Position numbers and translations under genes: made by a program | Origin: JACDAV01 sp036556145 | GTDB taxonomy: Bacteria; Chloroflexota; Limnocylindria; Limnocylindrales; CSP1-4 | Assembly (NCBI GenBank): GCA_036556145.1 | Contig: DATBKB010000113.1 | Location: 1 to 22,229 of the forward strand | DNA: 22,229 bases | Direction of reading: 5' to 3' | Shown: in pieces, positions 14,639-22,200 of the stretch | Numbering within the stretch: position 1 is the stretch's first letter | Layout of the letters: each line of letters begins with the position of its first letter | Notes under the pieces: generated by a model | The model's input: the letters and a program-made list of their open reading frames with translations, nothing else | What the model was told of the DNA's origin: nothing | The model's database searches: none

Positions 14639-15780
14639 GCGAACCTGCCCGCCGTCGATCCACGTGGCGGCCGCTGATCGCGGGCGTCCTCGTCCTCTCG
14701 CTCGTCGCGGCGTGCGGTGGCGACCGCAACGGCGCGTCGAGCCCTCCGGGCAGCGCCGCCCCGTCTCCGGGCGGGACCTCTGCCGCCCCGTCAGCGGGGA
14801 CGGGGTCGGGCGCACCGTCGGGCCCGTCGTCGGGCGGCCCCGGCGAGTTCACGAACCCGGTCATCGACCGGAACTTCGCCGACCCGTTCGTCCTCAAGGT
14901 CGACGATGAGTACGTCGCCTACGCGACGGGCAATCTCACGTTCAACATCCAGGTGACGACGTCGCCCGACCTCGTCTCGTGGTCGCGGCTCCGCGAGGCG
15001 CTGCCCCGGCTGCCGAACTGGCAGCCGTCGTCGAAGGGGCTCACGTGGGCGCCGGAGGTGCTCGCGACCGACGACGGCTTCGTCATGCACTACACGGCGC
15101 GCGACGTCCAGCGCGGCCGGCAGTGCCTCGCCGTCGCGGTCGCGGACGAGGCGACGGGCCCGTTCGTCGACGACAGCGACGGGCCGCTGCTGTGCCAGTA
15201 CGAGCTCGGCGGGTCGATCGACTCGAGCCCCTTCACGGACGCGGACGGCAAGCGCTACCTGCTCTGGAAGAACGACGGCAACTGCTGCGGGATCCGGACC
15301 CGGATCTACCTCCAGCCGCTCGCCGCGGACGGTCGGTCCGTGACGGGCAAGGCGATCGACCTCGGCCTCGTCAACGACGCGCCGTGGGAGCGCGACCTCA
15401 TCGAGGCGCCGACGCTGCTCCTCCACGAGGGCACGTACTACCTGTTCTACTCGGCCAACGGGTACGACACACGCAACTACGCGGTTGGCTACGCCACGTC
15501 GAAGAAGCTGACAGGCCCGTACGAGGACGCCCCGGAGAACCCCATCCTCCAGACCACGGCGCCGCCCGGATCACCCGCGGGACCGGCAGCGGGCCCGGGC
15601 CACCAGTCGATCGTCGTCGACGACGACGGCGAGCTCTGGCTCGCCTATCACGCGTGGGACATCGCGCTGGTCGGCGACCGGCTCGGTGGCCGGCGTGCAC
15701 TCTGGCTCGACGAGCTCGTCTTCGAGGGCGGCAAGCCCGTGATCAAGGGACCTGACATCGGGCCGCAACCGGTACCGTGA
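14635..15780 (+). CDS. GH43-family glycosidase, lipoprotein
   Basis: A 381-residue surface-anchored enzyme. A basic start, hydrophobic stretch and lipobox LVAAC put lipidated Cys at residue 27. A Ser/Gly/Pro/Ala linker (28-70) follows, then a single GH43 propeller (72-378). The expected acids are Asp83 (NFADPFVL), Asp196 (SIDSSPF) and Glu257 (LIEAPTLLLHEG). WAPEV and the final LAYHAWD are also typical. The likely reaction is removal of alpha-L-arabinofuranose or beta-xylose from substrate outside the cell before import. The GTG at 14635 overlaps the GH2 stop by 4 bases (GTGA), so it is the fifth gene of the operon. A Cys-Cys pair (217-218) recalls those of the other GH43 here, but the two proteins are only distantly alike. 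Its stop lies 11 bases from that of the convergent GH1-like gene, with no hairpin seen between. Confidence 0.9.
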   Translation: MSEPARRRSTWRPLIAGVLVLSLVAACGGDRNGASSPPGSAAPSPGGTSAAPSAGTGSGAPSGPSSGGPGEFTNPVIDRNFADPFVLKVDDEYVAYATGNLTFNIQVTTSPDLVSWSRLREALPRLPNWQPSSKGLTWAPEVLATDDGFVMHYTARDVQRGRQCLAVAVADEATGPFVDDSDGPLLCQYELGGSIDSSPFTDADGKRYLLWKNDGNCCGIRTRIYLQPLAADGRSVTGKAIDLGLVNDAPWERDLIEAPTLLLHEGTYYLFYSANGYDTRNYAVGYATSKKLTGPYEDAPENPILQTTAPPGSPAGPAAGPGHQSIVVDDDGELWLAYHAWDIALVGDRLGGRRALWLDELVFEGGKPVIKGPDIGPQPVP

Positions 15781-15791
15781 CCGGCGCGGCG

Positions 15792-17090
15792 TCAGGCGGT
15801 CGCGCCGCCCAGGGCGCCCGCCCCGCTGCCATCGACAAAGCCCGGCACCGCCTCCGGCAGAGCGACGGGCGACTCCCCGACGAGCGGCCGGAACTCACCC
15901 CGCGCGGCCGCGCGCGCGACGTCCCGGTACGTCTCGCCCCACGCGTGGGGCCGCCGGTCGAGATCGACGAGGCCGCATGGGTTCACGGTGCCGGCCGCGA
16001 CGCGGAGCGCGGTGTTCCAGTCGACGTGGTCGACGAAGCCGTACCAGGTGTAGCCCCGGATCGGCAGGCCCTCGAGCCGGAGCTGGAGGGTATCGTTCCA
16101 CGTGCGGGCGAGCCAGGACTCCGTCGCAGGACCCTCGAAGTTCGTCTCGCTCAGCATGAACGGGAGGCCGAAGTGGGCGTGGTACTCGCGGGCGACCGCG
16201 GCGTAGCCGCGACGCTCGGCCGCGCGGGCCTGCCGCGTCCTGCCATCGGCCTCGACCATCCACTCGTTGCCGGCGTAGTAATCGTGCCCGACGATGCAGC
16301 TCTCGCTGCTGCCGTGCTCCTCGAACCACGCGAGCCGGCGCTCGCTGAGGCCGTTGGCGAGGAGCCACCGTCGCATCGCCGATCCGGGACGGCGCCCGTA
16401 CGTCAGGTCCCAGCCCACGAACCGGCGCTCGTTGAGGAACGCGGCGGGGCGGACGGCCTTGCGATGCGCGGCCTGGTAGGTCTCGCAGCCGTCGCTCTGG
16501 ACGAAGATCGCGTCTGGCCGACGGTCGCGGATGACGCGCATCCCCTCGACGGCGCACCTCGCGGCGTTGTCGAGCGCGCGGACGAAGCTTCGCTCGTCCG
16601 CCTTGCGCTCGTTCCACCAGCCGAGGCGCGCCGAGAACGTGGCAGTGACGAGCGGCTCGTTGACCGGCGTGTACCAGCGAACCCATGGGTAGCGCTCGGC
16701 GAAGGCCGCGGCGAACGCGGCGAACCGGGCCGGCAGGGCCGGGTCGCCGACGCCCGCGACGTCGTCCGGCAGCCCGAAGTGGAGGAGGTCCGCGATCGGT
16801 TCGAGGCCGGCATCGCGAAGCGCCCCGAACGCGCTGTCCGTCCAGCGCCAGTCGAGCGAGGCCGGGTCGTGGGCGACGACGTGGAACGGGACCCCGTACC
16901 GCAGGTAGCGGATGCCGAACGACGCGACGAGGGCCAGGTCCTCGGCGTACCGGACCCAGTGGCCGGTCTTGATCAGCTCGTCCTGCCGGTGGCCACCCTC
17001 GATCCTCGGCGCCGAGCACTCGATCCCCGTCGCGACGACGAACCCCCGATCGAGCTCCAGCTCAGGCGCGTGCGTGACGGTCGGCAGCAT
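15792..17090 (-). CDS. GH1-like family glycosidase
   Basis: A 432-residue TIM-barrel enzyme with no signal peptide, so cytoplasmic. N-terminal VATGIECSAPRIEGG and HWVRYAEDLALVASFGIRYLRYG match a divergent bacterial branch annotated as family 1 glycosyl hydrolase. The acid/base Glu145 lies in TPVNEPL (canonical NEP). The nucleophile is most likely Glu315 in LSETNFEG, where standard GH1 enzymes have TENG. The C-terminal part (NPCGLVDLDRRPHAWGETY) follows the usual GH1 pattern. The ATG at 17090 has GAGGGA about 5 bases upstream. It is transcribed toward the GH43 lipoprotein gene and away from the gal operon, with only 47 bases between the divergent starts. It probably hydrolyses an imported beta-glucoside or beta-galactoside. 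The motif change makes substrate prediction uncertain. Confidence 0.8.
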   Translation of the reverse strand: MLPTVTHAPELELDRGFVVATGIECSAPRIEGGHRQDELIKTGHWVRYAEDLALVASFGIRYLRYGVPFHVVAHDPASLDWRWTDSAFGALRDAGLEPIADLLHFGLPDDVAGVGDPALPARFAAFAAAFAERYPWVRWYTPVNEPLVTATFSARLGWWNERKADERSFVRALDNAARCAVEGMRVIRDRRPDAIFVQSDGCETYQAAHRKAVRPAAFLNERRFVGWDLTYGRRPGSAMRRWLLANGLSERRLAWFEEHGSSESCIVGHDYYAGNEWMVEADGRTRQARAAERRGYAAVAREYHAHFGLPFMLSETNFEGPATESWLARTWNDTLQLRLEGLPIRGYTWYGFVDHVDWNTALRVAAGTVNPCGLVDLDRRPHAWGETYRDVARAAARGEFRPLVGESPVALPEAVPGFVDGSGAGALGGATA

Positions 17091-17137
17091 GCTTCCCTCT
17101 CGGCCGTGGGCGGTTCCTGGTCCGGTGACGCGGCGCC

Positions 17138-17323
17138 ATGGTGACCGACGTCAAGCATGACGGAAATGACCCCTTTGGTGGGTTCGTCGTCGTGACGGAA
17201 GTCAAGGCTGACGGCCGGCTCATCCACTACTACGAGTGGCCGGACGACCCGGACCCGGACGAAGCGTCCGTCCAGCGGCCGGAGCGGACGATCCGCCACG
17301 CCGACGCCCACGCCGATGTCTGA
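17138..17323 (+). CDS. Small hypothetical protein leading the gal operon
   Basis: A 61-residue soluble acidic protein I do not recognise. The N-terminal half contains an internal repeat, VTDVKHDG (2-9) and VTEVKADG (19-26). The middle reads RLIHYYEWPDD and the tail is charged. Its stop overlaps the galT ATG by 8 bases, supporting real, coupled translation. The ribosome site is weak (GGTGA about 10 bases before the ATG); GTG at 17141 or 17192 are alternative starts. Codons in the first half (CAT, GGA, AAT, TTT, GGT, GAA, GCT) use more A/T at third positions than the neighbours. It could instead be a translated leader for galT. Function unknown. Confidence 0.6.
   Translation: MVTDVKHDGNDPFGGFVVVTEVKADGRLIHYYEWPDDPDPDEASVQRPERTIRHADAHADV
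17141..17214 (+). repeat. 23-bp imperfect direct repeat inside the small ORF
   Basis: Copies at 17141-17163 and 17192-17214 match at 19 of 23 bases and are offset by 51 bases (17 codons), so both are in frame. They begin with GTG and encode the VT(D/E)VK.DG repeat. Confidence 0.75.
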
Positions 17324-18311
17324 GCGACGCTGGAACCCCGTCCTCGGCGAGTGGGTCATCACCGCCACCCACCGGCAGGACCGGACGTTCCTGCCGCCCC
17401 GCGACTACTGCCCGCTCTGCCCGACCCGCCCGGGCGGCATCGCGACCGAGATCGACCGGCCGACGTTCGACGTCGTCGTCTTCGACAACAAGTTCCCCTC
17501 GTTGATGAAGGATCCGCCCACGCCCGCCGTGGAGGGCACGCCGCTGACGCCGGTCGAGCCGTCGATCGGCGCGACGGAGGTCATCGTGTACACGCCGCGC
17601 CACGACGCGACGCTCGCCGACCTTCCGATCGGCCACCTCCGTCATCTCATCGCCGTGTGGGCCCACCGGACGCTCGTGCTGGGAGGTCGACCCGAGGTCC
17701 AGTACGTCTTCCCGTTCGAGAACAAGGGCGAGGCGATCGGTGTGACGCTCCACCATCCCCACGGCCAGATCTACGCCTACCCGACGATCCCGCCGCTCGT
17801 CGCCCGCGAGGTGATGAACGCCGCGGACTACGCCGGCAGGTCCGGCCGGTGCGTCTGGTGCGACCTGCTCGAGCAGGAGCTGGCGGACGACACGCGGATC
17901 GTCGCGACGAGCGACACGTGGGTCGCCGGCGTGCCGTTCTTCGCCCGTTGGCCCTACGAGGTGCACGTCACCCCGCGGCGGCACCTCGGCTGGCTCCACG
18001 AGCTCGACGCGCAGGAGGTCGAGGGCCTGGCCCGGATGCTCGCCACGGTCGCTCGCAAGTACGACGCGCTCTTCGGCTTCTCGCTGCCGTACATCATGGC
18101 GATCCACCAGCGCCCGACCGACGGTGCCGCCCACTCCGGTTACCACCTCCACATCGAGTTCCTGCCCCCGAATCGGACCGAGTCGAAGCTCAAGTACCTC
18201 GCCGGCTCGGAGACCGCGGCGGGCGCGTTCCTCAACGACACCGTGCCCGAGGTGACGGGGCCGCGACTGCGCGAGCTCGAGCCGCGCGACCCGTCGATGC
18301 TCGAACGATGA
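17316..18311 (+). CDS. galT: Galactose-1-phosphate uridylyltransferase
   Basis: A 331-residue GalT, the Leloir enzyme that swaps UMP between UDP-glucose and galactose-1-phosphate. N-terminal RRWNPVLGEWVITATHRQDR is characteristic. Cys32/Cys35 (CPLC) are probable zinc ligands. The active site HHPHGQIY (146-153) gives nucleophile His149 and Gln151, corresponding to E. coli His166/Gln168. Later ARWPYEVHVTPRRH and the C-terminal HLHIEF fit the second HIT-like half. Length is normal. The start at 17316 overlaps the small ORF by 8 bases and the stop overlaps galK by 4 (ATGA), so expression is tightly coupled. No GalE epimerase is nearby. Confidence 0.97.
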   Translation: MSERRWNPVLGEWVITATHRQDRTFLPPRDYCPLCPTRPGGIATEIDRPTFDVVVFDNKFPSLMKDPPTPAVEGTPLTPVEPSIGATEVIVYTPRHDATLADLPIGHLRHLIAVWAHRTLVLGGRPEVQYVFPFENKGEAIGVTLHHPHGQIYAYPTIPPLVAREVMNAADYAGRSGRCVWCDLLEQELADDTRIVATSDTWVAGVPFFARWPYEVHVTPRRHLGWLHELDAQEVEGLARMLATVARKYDALFGFSLPYIMAIHQRPTDGAAHSGYHLHIEFLPPNRTESKLKYLAGSETAAGAFLNDTVPEVTGPRLRELEPRDPSMLER

Positions 18312-19522
18312 CCAGCGGTTCGCGCGTAGCCGCGGGCGACGTCCTGGACGCCGATCGCCTCCGCGCGGCGCTCGCGGAGCGCGAGCCCGCGGCGAAGGCC
18401 GCGCCCTCGGCGGTTCGCGTCGTTCGCGCCCCGGGCCGGGTCAACCTCATCGGCGAGCACACCGATTACAACGAGGGCTATGTCCTGCCCGTCGCGATCG
18501 ACCTCGAGATCCGGCTGGCCGTCGTGCCGACCGACGATCGGCGCGTCGAGATCACCCTCCTCGCCGACGGCGACAAGGCCGGCTTCGACCTCGACCACAT
18601 CCCCGAGCGCAGCGACCGCTGGATCGACTACGTCGCCGGGACGGCCTGGTCGCTCGCCGACGAGGGGCTGCAGCTGCGCGGCTTCCGGGCGGTCCTCGCG
18701 AGCACGCTGCCGATGCAGTCGGGGCTCTCGTCGTCCGCGGCCCTCGAGCTCGCCTCGGCCTGGGCGCTGCTCGACCCACCGGATCCGACCGCGCACGGCC
18801 TCGACCGGATGACGCTCGCCCGCCTCTGCCAGCGGGCCGAGAACGAGTACGTCGGGGTGAAGTCCGGGCTCATGGACCAGGCCGCGTCGTCGCTGGGTCG
18901 CGCGCGATCGGCGATGCTGCTCGACTGCCGCTCGCTCGACCACCGGGCGGTGCCGCTGCCGCTCCTCCACCACGCGATCGTCGTGTGCGATACCGGCTCG
19001 CCGCGGCGACTCCAGGCCTCGGAGTACAACAAGCGGCGCGAGGAGTGCGAGCGGGCCGTGCGCGCGATCGGCGACCGCGATCCGTCCGTCAAGTCGCTGC
19101 GCGACGTCGACCTCGACAAGCTCATCGCGGCAAGGTTCGGGATGGACGAGCGGACGTTCCGCCGGGCCGAGCACGTCGTCCGCGAGAACGACCGCGTCCT
19201 GGAGGCCGTCGTCGCGCTGGAGGCCGGCGACCTCGATACGGTGGGCCGGCTCTTCGCGCAGAGCCACGCCTCGCTGCGCGACCTGTACGAGGTGAGCTCG
19301 CCGGAGCTCGACGCGCTCGTCGAGATCGCCACCGCGGTCCCGGGCGTGGTCGGAGCGCGCATGACCGGCGCGGGGTTCGGCGGCTGCACCGTCAACATCG
19401 TCGCCCGCACCGCCATCGACCGGCTGCGACAAGCGGTCGAGACCGAGTACCCCGCGCGCACCGGCGGGCGACCGCGCGTCTTCGAGGTCGAGCCCGCCGA
19501 CGGCGCGGGCGTCGTCCGATGA
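18308..19522 (+). CDS. galK: Galactokinase
   Basis: A 404-residue GHMP-family galactokinase making galactose-1-phosphate from ATP. The galactokinase signature GRVNLIGEHTDYNEGYVLP is at 43-61, the ATP loop PMQSGLSSSAALE near 136-148, the catalytic-Asp region SGLMDQAASSLG near 192-203, and the C-terminal GHMP motif GARMTGAGFGGC near 350-361. It has about 35 extra N-terminal residues relative to the shortest homologues. The ATG at 18308 overlaps the galT stop (ATGA). It is followed directly by a 20-bp duplication and ppgK. Confidence 0.97.
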   Translation: MTSGSRVAAGDVLDADRLRAALAEREPAAKAAPSAVRVVRAPGRVNLIGEHTDYNEGYVLPVAIDLEIRLAVVPTDDRRVEITLLADGDKAGFDLDHIPERSDRWIDYVAGTAWSLADEGLQLRGFRAVLASTLPMQSGLSSSAALELASAWALLDPPDPTAHGLDRMTLARLCQRAENEYVGVKSGLMDQAASSLGRARSAMLLDCRSLDHRAVPLPLLHHAIVVCDTGSPRRLQASEYNKRREECERAVRAIGDRDPSVKSLRDVDLDKLIAARFGMDERTFRRAEHVVRENDRVLEAVVALEAGDLDTVGRLFAQSHASLRDLYEVSSPELDALVEIATAVPGVVGARMTGAGFGGCTVNIVARTAIDRLRQAVETEYPARTGGRPRVFEVEPADGAGVVR

Positions 19523-19553
19523 TGGGGATCGGCGTCCGATGATCGGAATCGGC
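19514..19553 (+). repeat. 20-bp tandem duplication at the galK/ppgK junction
   Basis: Copies 19514-19533 and 19534-19553 are identical at 18 of 20 bases. Each contains CGATGAT, so each supplies an ATG. The first copy spans the galK stop and opens an 8-codon mini-ORF (19519-19542, MMGIGVR then stop); the second supplies the real ppgK start. Because 20 is not a multiple of 3, the upstream ATG is out of frame with ppgK. Confidence 0.85.
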
Positions 19554-20294
19554 GTCGACGTCGGCGGCAGCGGGATCAAGGTCGGCGCGGCGGATCTCGT
19601 CACGGGCACGCTCGTCTCGGAACGGCTCCAGGAGAAGACGCCGAACCCGTCGACGCCGGATCGCGTCGTCGAGATCATCGCCACGCTCGTCGGCCGGGTC
19701 GCGCCGCTCGCCGGCGCCGCCGCACCGGTCGGGATCGGCGTGCCGTGCGTCGTCCTCGACGGCGTGACGAAGACGGCCGCGAACATCGACCAGGCGTGGA
19801 TCGACTTCGACGCGGATCGCGTCGTCGAGGGCGTGCTGCGGCGGCCCGTTCGCGTCGTCAACGACGCCGATGCCGCCGGCCTCGCGGAGATGCGCTTCGG
19901 CGCGGGGCGCGGGAAGCGCGGCGTCGTCCTGATGCTGACGCTCGGAACGGGCGTCGGCTCCGCGCTGTTCACGGACGGCCATCTCGTCCCGAACACGGAG
20001 CTCGGCCACCTCGAGATCCGGGGCGCGGACGCGGAGGACCGCTCCGCCGCCGCGGTCAAGACGCGCGAGAGCCTGTCCTGGGAGGCGTGGGCGGCCCTCC
20101 TCGACGAGCACATCCGGGCGATCGACCGGATCCTCTGGCCGGACCTCATCATCCTGGGCGGCGGCGTCAGCCGGGACGCGGATCGATTCATCCCGCTGCT
20201 CACGGCACGGCCCCCGATCGTCGCCGCGACACTCGAGAACGATGCCGGGATCGTCGGCGCGGCCCTCGCCGCCGCGGAGCGCCTCGGTCCCTGA
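19539..20294 (+). CDS. ppgK: ROK-family polyphosphate glucokinase
   Basis: A 251-residue sugar kinase of the polyphosphate glucokinase branch, phosphorylating glucose from polyphosphate (often also ATP). Phosphate loop GVDVGGSGIKVGAADL (5-20); KTPNPSTP (33-40) typical of the branch; catalytic Asp109 in VVNDADAAGLAE; and LTLGTGVGSALFTDGHLVPNTELGHLE (in two blocks, 133-159). The CxCGxxGC zinc motif of ordinary ROK glucokinases is absent, as expected for PpgK. The ATG at 19539 gives the family N-terminus. There is no classical ribosome site in the duplicated sequence, so it is likely coupled to galK or to the mini-ORF before it. Its place with galT/galK suggests the imported glycan yields glucose as well as galactose. 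Confidence 0.88.
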   Translation: MIGIGVDVGGSGIKVGAADLVTGTLVSERLQEKTPNPSTPDRVVEIIATLVGRVAPLAGAAAPVGIGVPCVVLDGVTKTAANIDQAWIDFDADRVVEGVLRRPVRVVNDADAAGLAEMRFGAGRGKRGVVLMLTLGTGVGSALFTDGHLVPNTELGHLEIRGADAEDRSAAAVKTRESLSWEAWAALLDEHIRAIDRILWPDLIILGGGVSRDADRFIPLLTARPPIVAATLENDAGIVGAALAAAERLGP

Positions 20295-20316
20295 GCGAAC
20301 GAGCGGTCCCGGCCTC

Positions 20317-20331
20317 GGCGGGTCGCCCGCC
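20317..20331 (+). terminator. Short hairpin after ppgK
   Basis: GGCGGG and CCCGCC pair around a TCG loop, 22 bases after the ppgK stop. It is small and lacks a U-tract, so it may be a weak terminator or part of the next promoter. Confidence 0.3.
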
Positions 20332-20333
20332 TC

Positions 20334-20339
20334 GATAAT
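20334..20339 (+). promoter_or_regulatory. -10-like box for a near-leaderless antiporter mRNA
   Basis: GATAAT (5 of 6 to consensus) ends 9 bases before the GTG at 20349, placing transcription start almost at the start codon. No ribosome site is visible. No good -35 is seen. Confidence 0.4.
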
Positions 20340-20348
20340 GGCCGGGCC

Positions 20349-22118
20349 GTGCCGGACCTGTCGCCGACCTTCGACGTCCAGCTGACCGACCAGCTCCGGT
20401 TCATCCTCGACCTCGGCGCGGCGGTCGGGGCGGCCGTCGTCGGCGGCGCGATCGCGGTCCGCCTTCGCCAGCCGGCCGTCGTCGGCTACCTGCTCGCCGG
20501 CGTCGTCATCGGGCCGTTCACGCCCGGCTTCGTCGGCGACGTCGAGCGGATCGCGGTGCTCGCGGACGTCGGTGTCGTGCTGCTGCTGTTCGCACTCGGC
20601 GTCCAGTTCTCCATCCGCGAGCTCGCCCGCGTCCAGCGCGTCGTCCTGCCGGCCGCCACCCTCCAGATCGCCCTTGTCCTCGGAGCCGGCGGCCTCGCCG
20701 CAACCGCGCTCGGCTTCGATGTCCGGTCGGCGCTCGTCATCGGCGCCTGCCTGTCGGTCTCCTCGACGCTCGTCCTCCTCAAGGCCCTCCTCGAACGCGG
20801 CGAGGTGGACAGCCTCCACGGCCGGGCGGCGATTGGCTGGTCGATCGTCCAGGACATCGCGACGATCGTCTTCATCGTCGCCCTGCCGCCGCTCGCCGGC
20901 CAGGACGTCGTGGGCCCGTTCGCGCTGGCGCTCGGCAAGGCGGCGGTGTTCCTGGCCGTGGCCTTCTTCGTCGGGACGCGGTTCCTGCCGTGGGCCTTCG
21001 CCGCCGTCGCGCGGCTCGGCTCCTCCGAGCTGTTCCTCCTGACGGTCGTGGCGACGGCGCTCCTGACGGCGTTCGTGTCGAGCGCGGTGTTCGGGCTGTC
21101 GCTCGCGCTCGGGGCGTTCGTCGCGGGCCTGCTGGTCTCGGAGTCCGACATCTCGCACCAGGCCGCCGCCGAGGTCATCCCGTTCCGCGACCTCTTCGCG
21201 GTGCTCTTCTTCGTGTCGGTCGGGATGCTCGTCGATCCGGCGGCCCTCGCCGCCCAGGCGCCCGCCGTCGTCGTCCTCGTCGCGCTGGCAGTCGGCGTCA
21301 AGGGCGGGCTCTCGGCCGCGCTCGGGCGCCTGCGCGGGATGCCGCTGCGTTCGGCCGTCCTGCTGGGGGCCGCGCTCGCCCAGGTCGGCGAGTTCAGCTT
21401 CATCCTCGCCGAGGAGGGGCTCGAGCGCGGCATGCTCGACCCGGAGGCGTACAACGTCCTGCTCGGAACCGCCGTCGTGTCGATCCTCGTGAGTCCCGTC
21501 GTCTGGCGCGCCGCCGACGGGCTCGTCGCGCGGCTCGAGCGGCGCGCCGACGCCGGACCGGCCGGACCCGCGTACGAGCCGCCCGTGCCCGGCGCGGCAC
21601 CGACGACGCGGACCGAGCTCGCCTTCGAGCCCGATGAGGCCGAGCGGCGCCCCGGCGTCGTCGTCCTGGGGGCCGGCCGCGTCGGGCGGGTCGTCGTCCA
21701 GGCCGTCCGCAATCGCGGCTTCCGGTGCGTCGTCGTCGACCGCGACCAGCGGCGGCTGGACGACGTGGCGAGGCTCGGGGCCGCGACGATCTACGGCGAC
21801 GCGGCCAATCCGGAGATCCTCCACCGCTGCGGCCTCGACCGGGCGCGGGTTCTCGTCATCGCGATCGGCGACCCGCTCACCGTCCGGCTCGCCGCCGAGC
21901 GAGGCCGGCGGATCAACCCGGCCATCAACATCGACGTGCGGGCGCGCGGGCGGCGCGAGGTCGACGAGCTACGGCGGGTCGGGGTCGCGCGCGTCGCCGA
22001 TCCGGAGGTCGAGGCCGCCCTCGAGCTCGCCCGCCACGCCCTGCAGCGGATGGGGGTTTCCGGGCCCGAGCTCGTGGCGATCCTCAACGGGCTGCGACGG
22101 GACTCGTACGGCCGCTGA
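20349..22118 (+). CDS. CPA2-family cation:proton antiporter with C-terminal TrkA-N domain (KefB/YbaL type)
   Basis: A 589-residue membrane protein. Residues about 15-392 form a 12-13 helix Na/H-exchanger domain with VGYLLAGVVIGP (45-56), the ion-site pair Gln168-Asp169 in GWSIVQDIATIVF, and LAQVGEFSFILAEEG (343-357). A Pro/Ala-rich linker (400-435) leads to a Rossmann TrkA-N domain (436-555) with GAGRVGR, acidic VDRD at beta-2, and YGDAANPEIL. No RCK-C domain follows. Such proteins exchange K+ or Na+ for protons, gated by nucleotide binding to the TrkA-N domain. The GTG start at 20349 is assigned because the frame is short upstream and a -10 box lies immediately before it. It is probably its own transcription unit, unrelated to sugar use. 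Ion preference is unknown. Confidence 0.92.
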   Translation: MPDLSPTFDVQLTDQLRFILDLGAAVGAAVVGGAIAVRLRQPAVVGYLLAGVVIGPFTPGFVGDVERIAVLADVGVVLLLFALGVQFSIRELARVQRVVLPAATLQIALVLGAGGLAATALGFDVRSALVIGACLSVSSTLVLLKALLERGEVDSLHGRAAIGWSIVQDIATIVFIVALPPLAGQDVVGPFALALGKAAVFLAVAFFVGTRFLPWAFAAVARLGSSELFLLTVVATALLTAFVSSAVFGLSLALGAFVAGLLVSESDISHQAAAEVIPFRDLFAVLFFVSVGMLVDPAALAAQAPAVVVLVALAVGVKGGLSAALGRLRGMPLRSAVLLGAALAQVGEFSFILAEEGLERGMLDPEAYNVLLGTAVVSILVSPVVWRAADGLVARLERRADAGPAGPAYEPPVPGAAPTTRTELAFEPDEAERRPGVVVLGAGRVGRVVVQAVRNRGFRCVVVDRDQRRLDDVARLGAATIYGDAANPEILHRCGLDRARVLVIAIGDPLTVRLAAERGRRINPAINIDVRARGRREVDELRRVGVARVADPEVEAALELARHALQRMGVSGPELVAILNGLRRDSYGR

Positions 22119-22137
22119 CCGGGCTGACCGGGCCCGG
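22115..22137 (+). repeat. Tandem CTGACCGGG pair and CCGGGCCCGG palindrome after the antiporter
   Basis: Two exact 9-base copies (22115-22123, 22124-22132), the first overlapping the antiporter stop. The second runs into a 10-base palindrome (22128-22137). This might act as a weak terminator; nothing else is clear in this 82-base gap. Confidence 0.3.
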
Positions 22138-22150
22138 CGAAACCTCGGCG

Positions 22151-22156
22151 TATCAT
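22151..22156 (+). promoter_or_regulatory. -10-like TATCAT before the last gene
   Basis: TATCAT (5 of 6 to consensus) lies 44 bases before the ATG at 22201. No good -35 is found at 16-18 bases. The placement is plausible for the promoter of the partial gene. Confidence 0.35.
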
Positions 22157-22200
22157 CGAAGGCCAGATCCCGCGGCCGCCTGCCCGCTCCGGAGGACCTC

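Noticed and set aside
12542..14815. 757-codon reverse frame opposite the GH2 gene
   Set aside because: Antisense to a well-supported gene, repetitive Arg/Val/Asp composition, no domain.
17091..17137. Promoter search between GH1-like gene and small ORF
   Set aside because: TTGACT/TTGACG-like hexamers occur on the reverse strand inside the small ORF, but none has a matching -10 at a normal distance.
19392..21824. 810-codon reverse frame opposite ppgK and the antiporter
   Set aside because: The Asp/Glu/Arg-rich composition is a shadow of hydrophobic forward codons; no recognisable domain.
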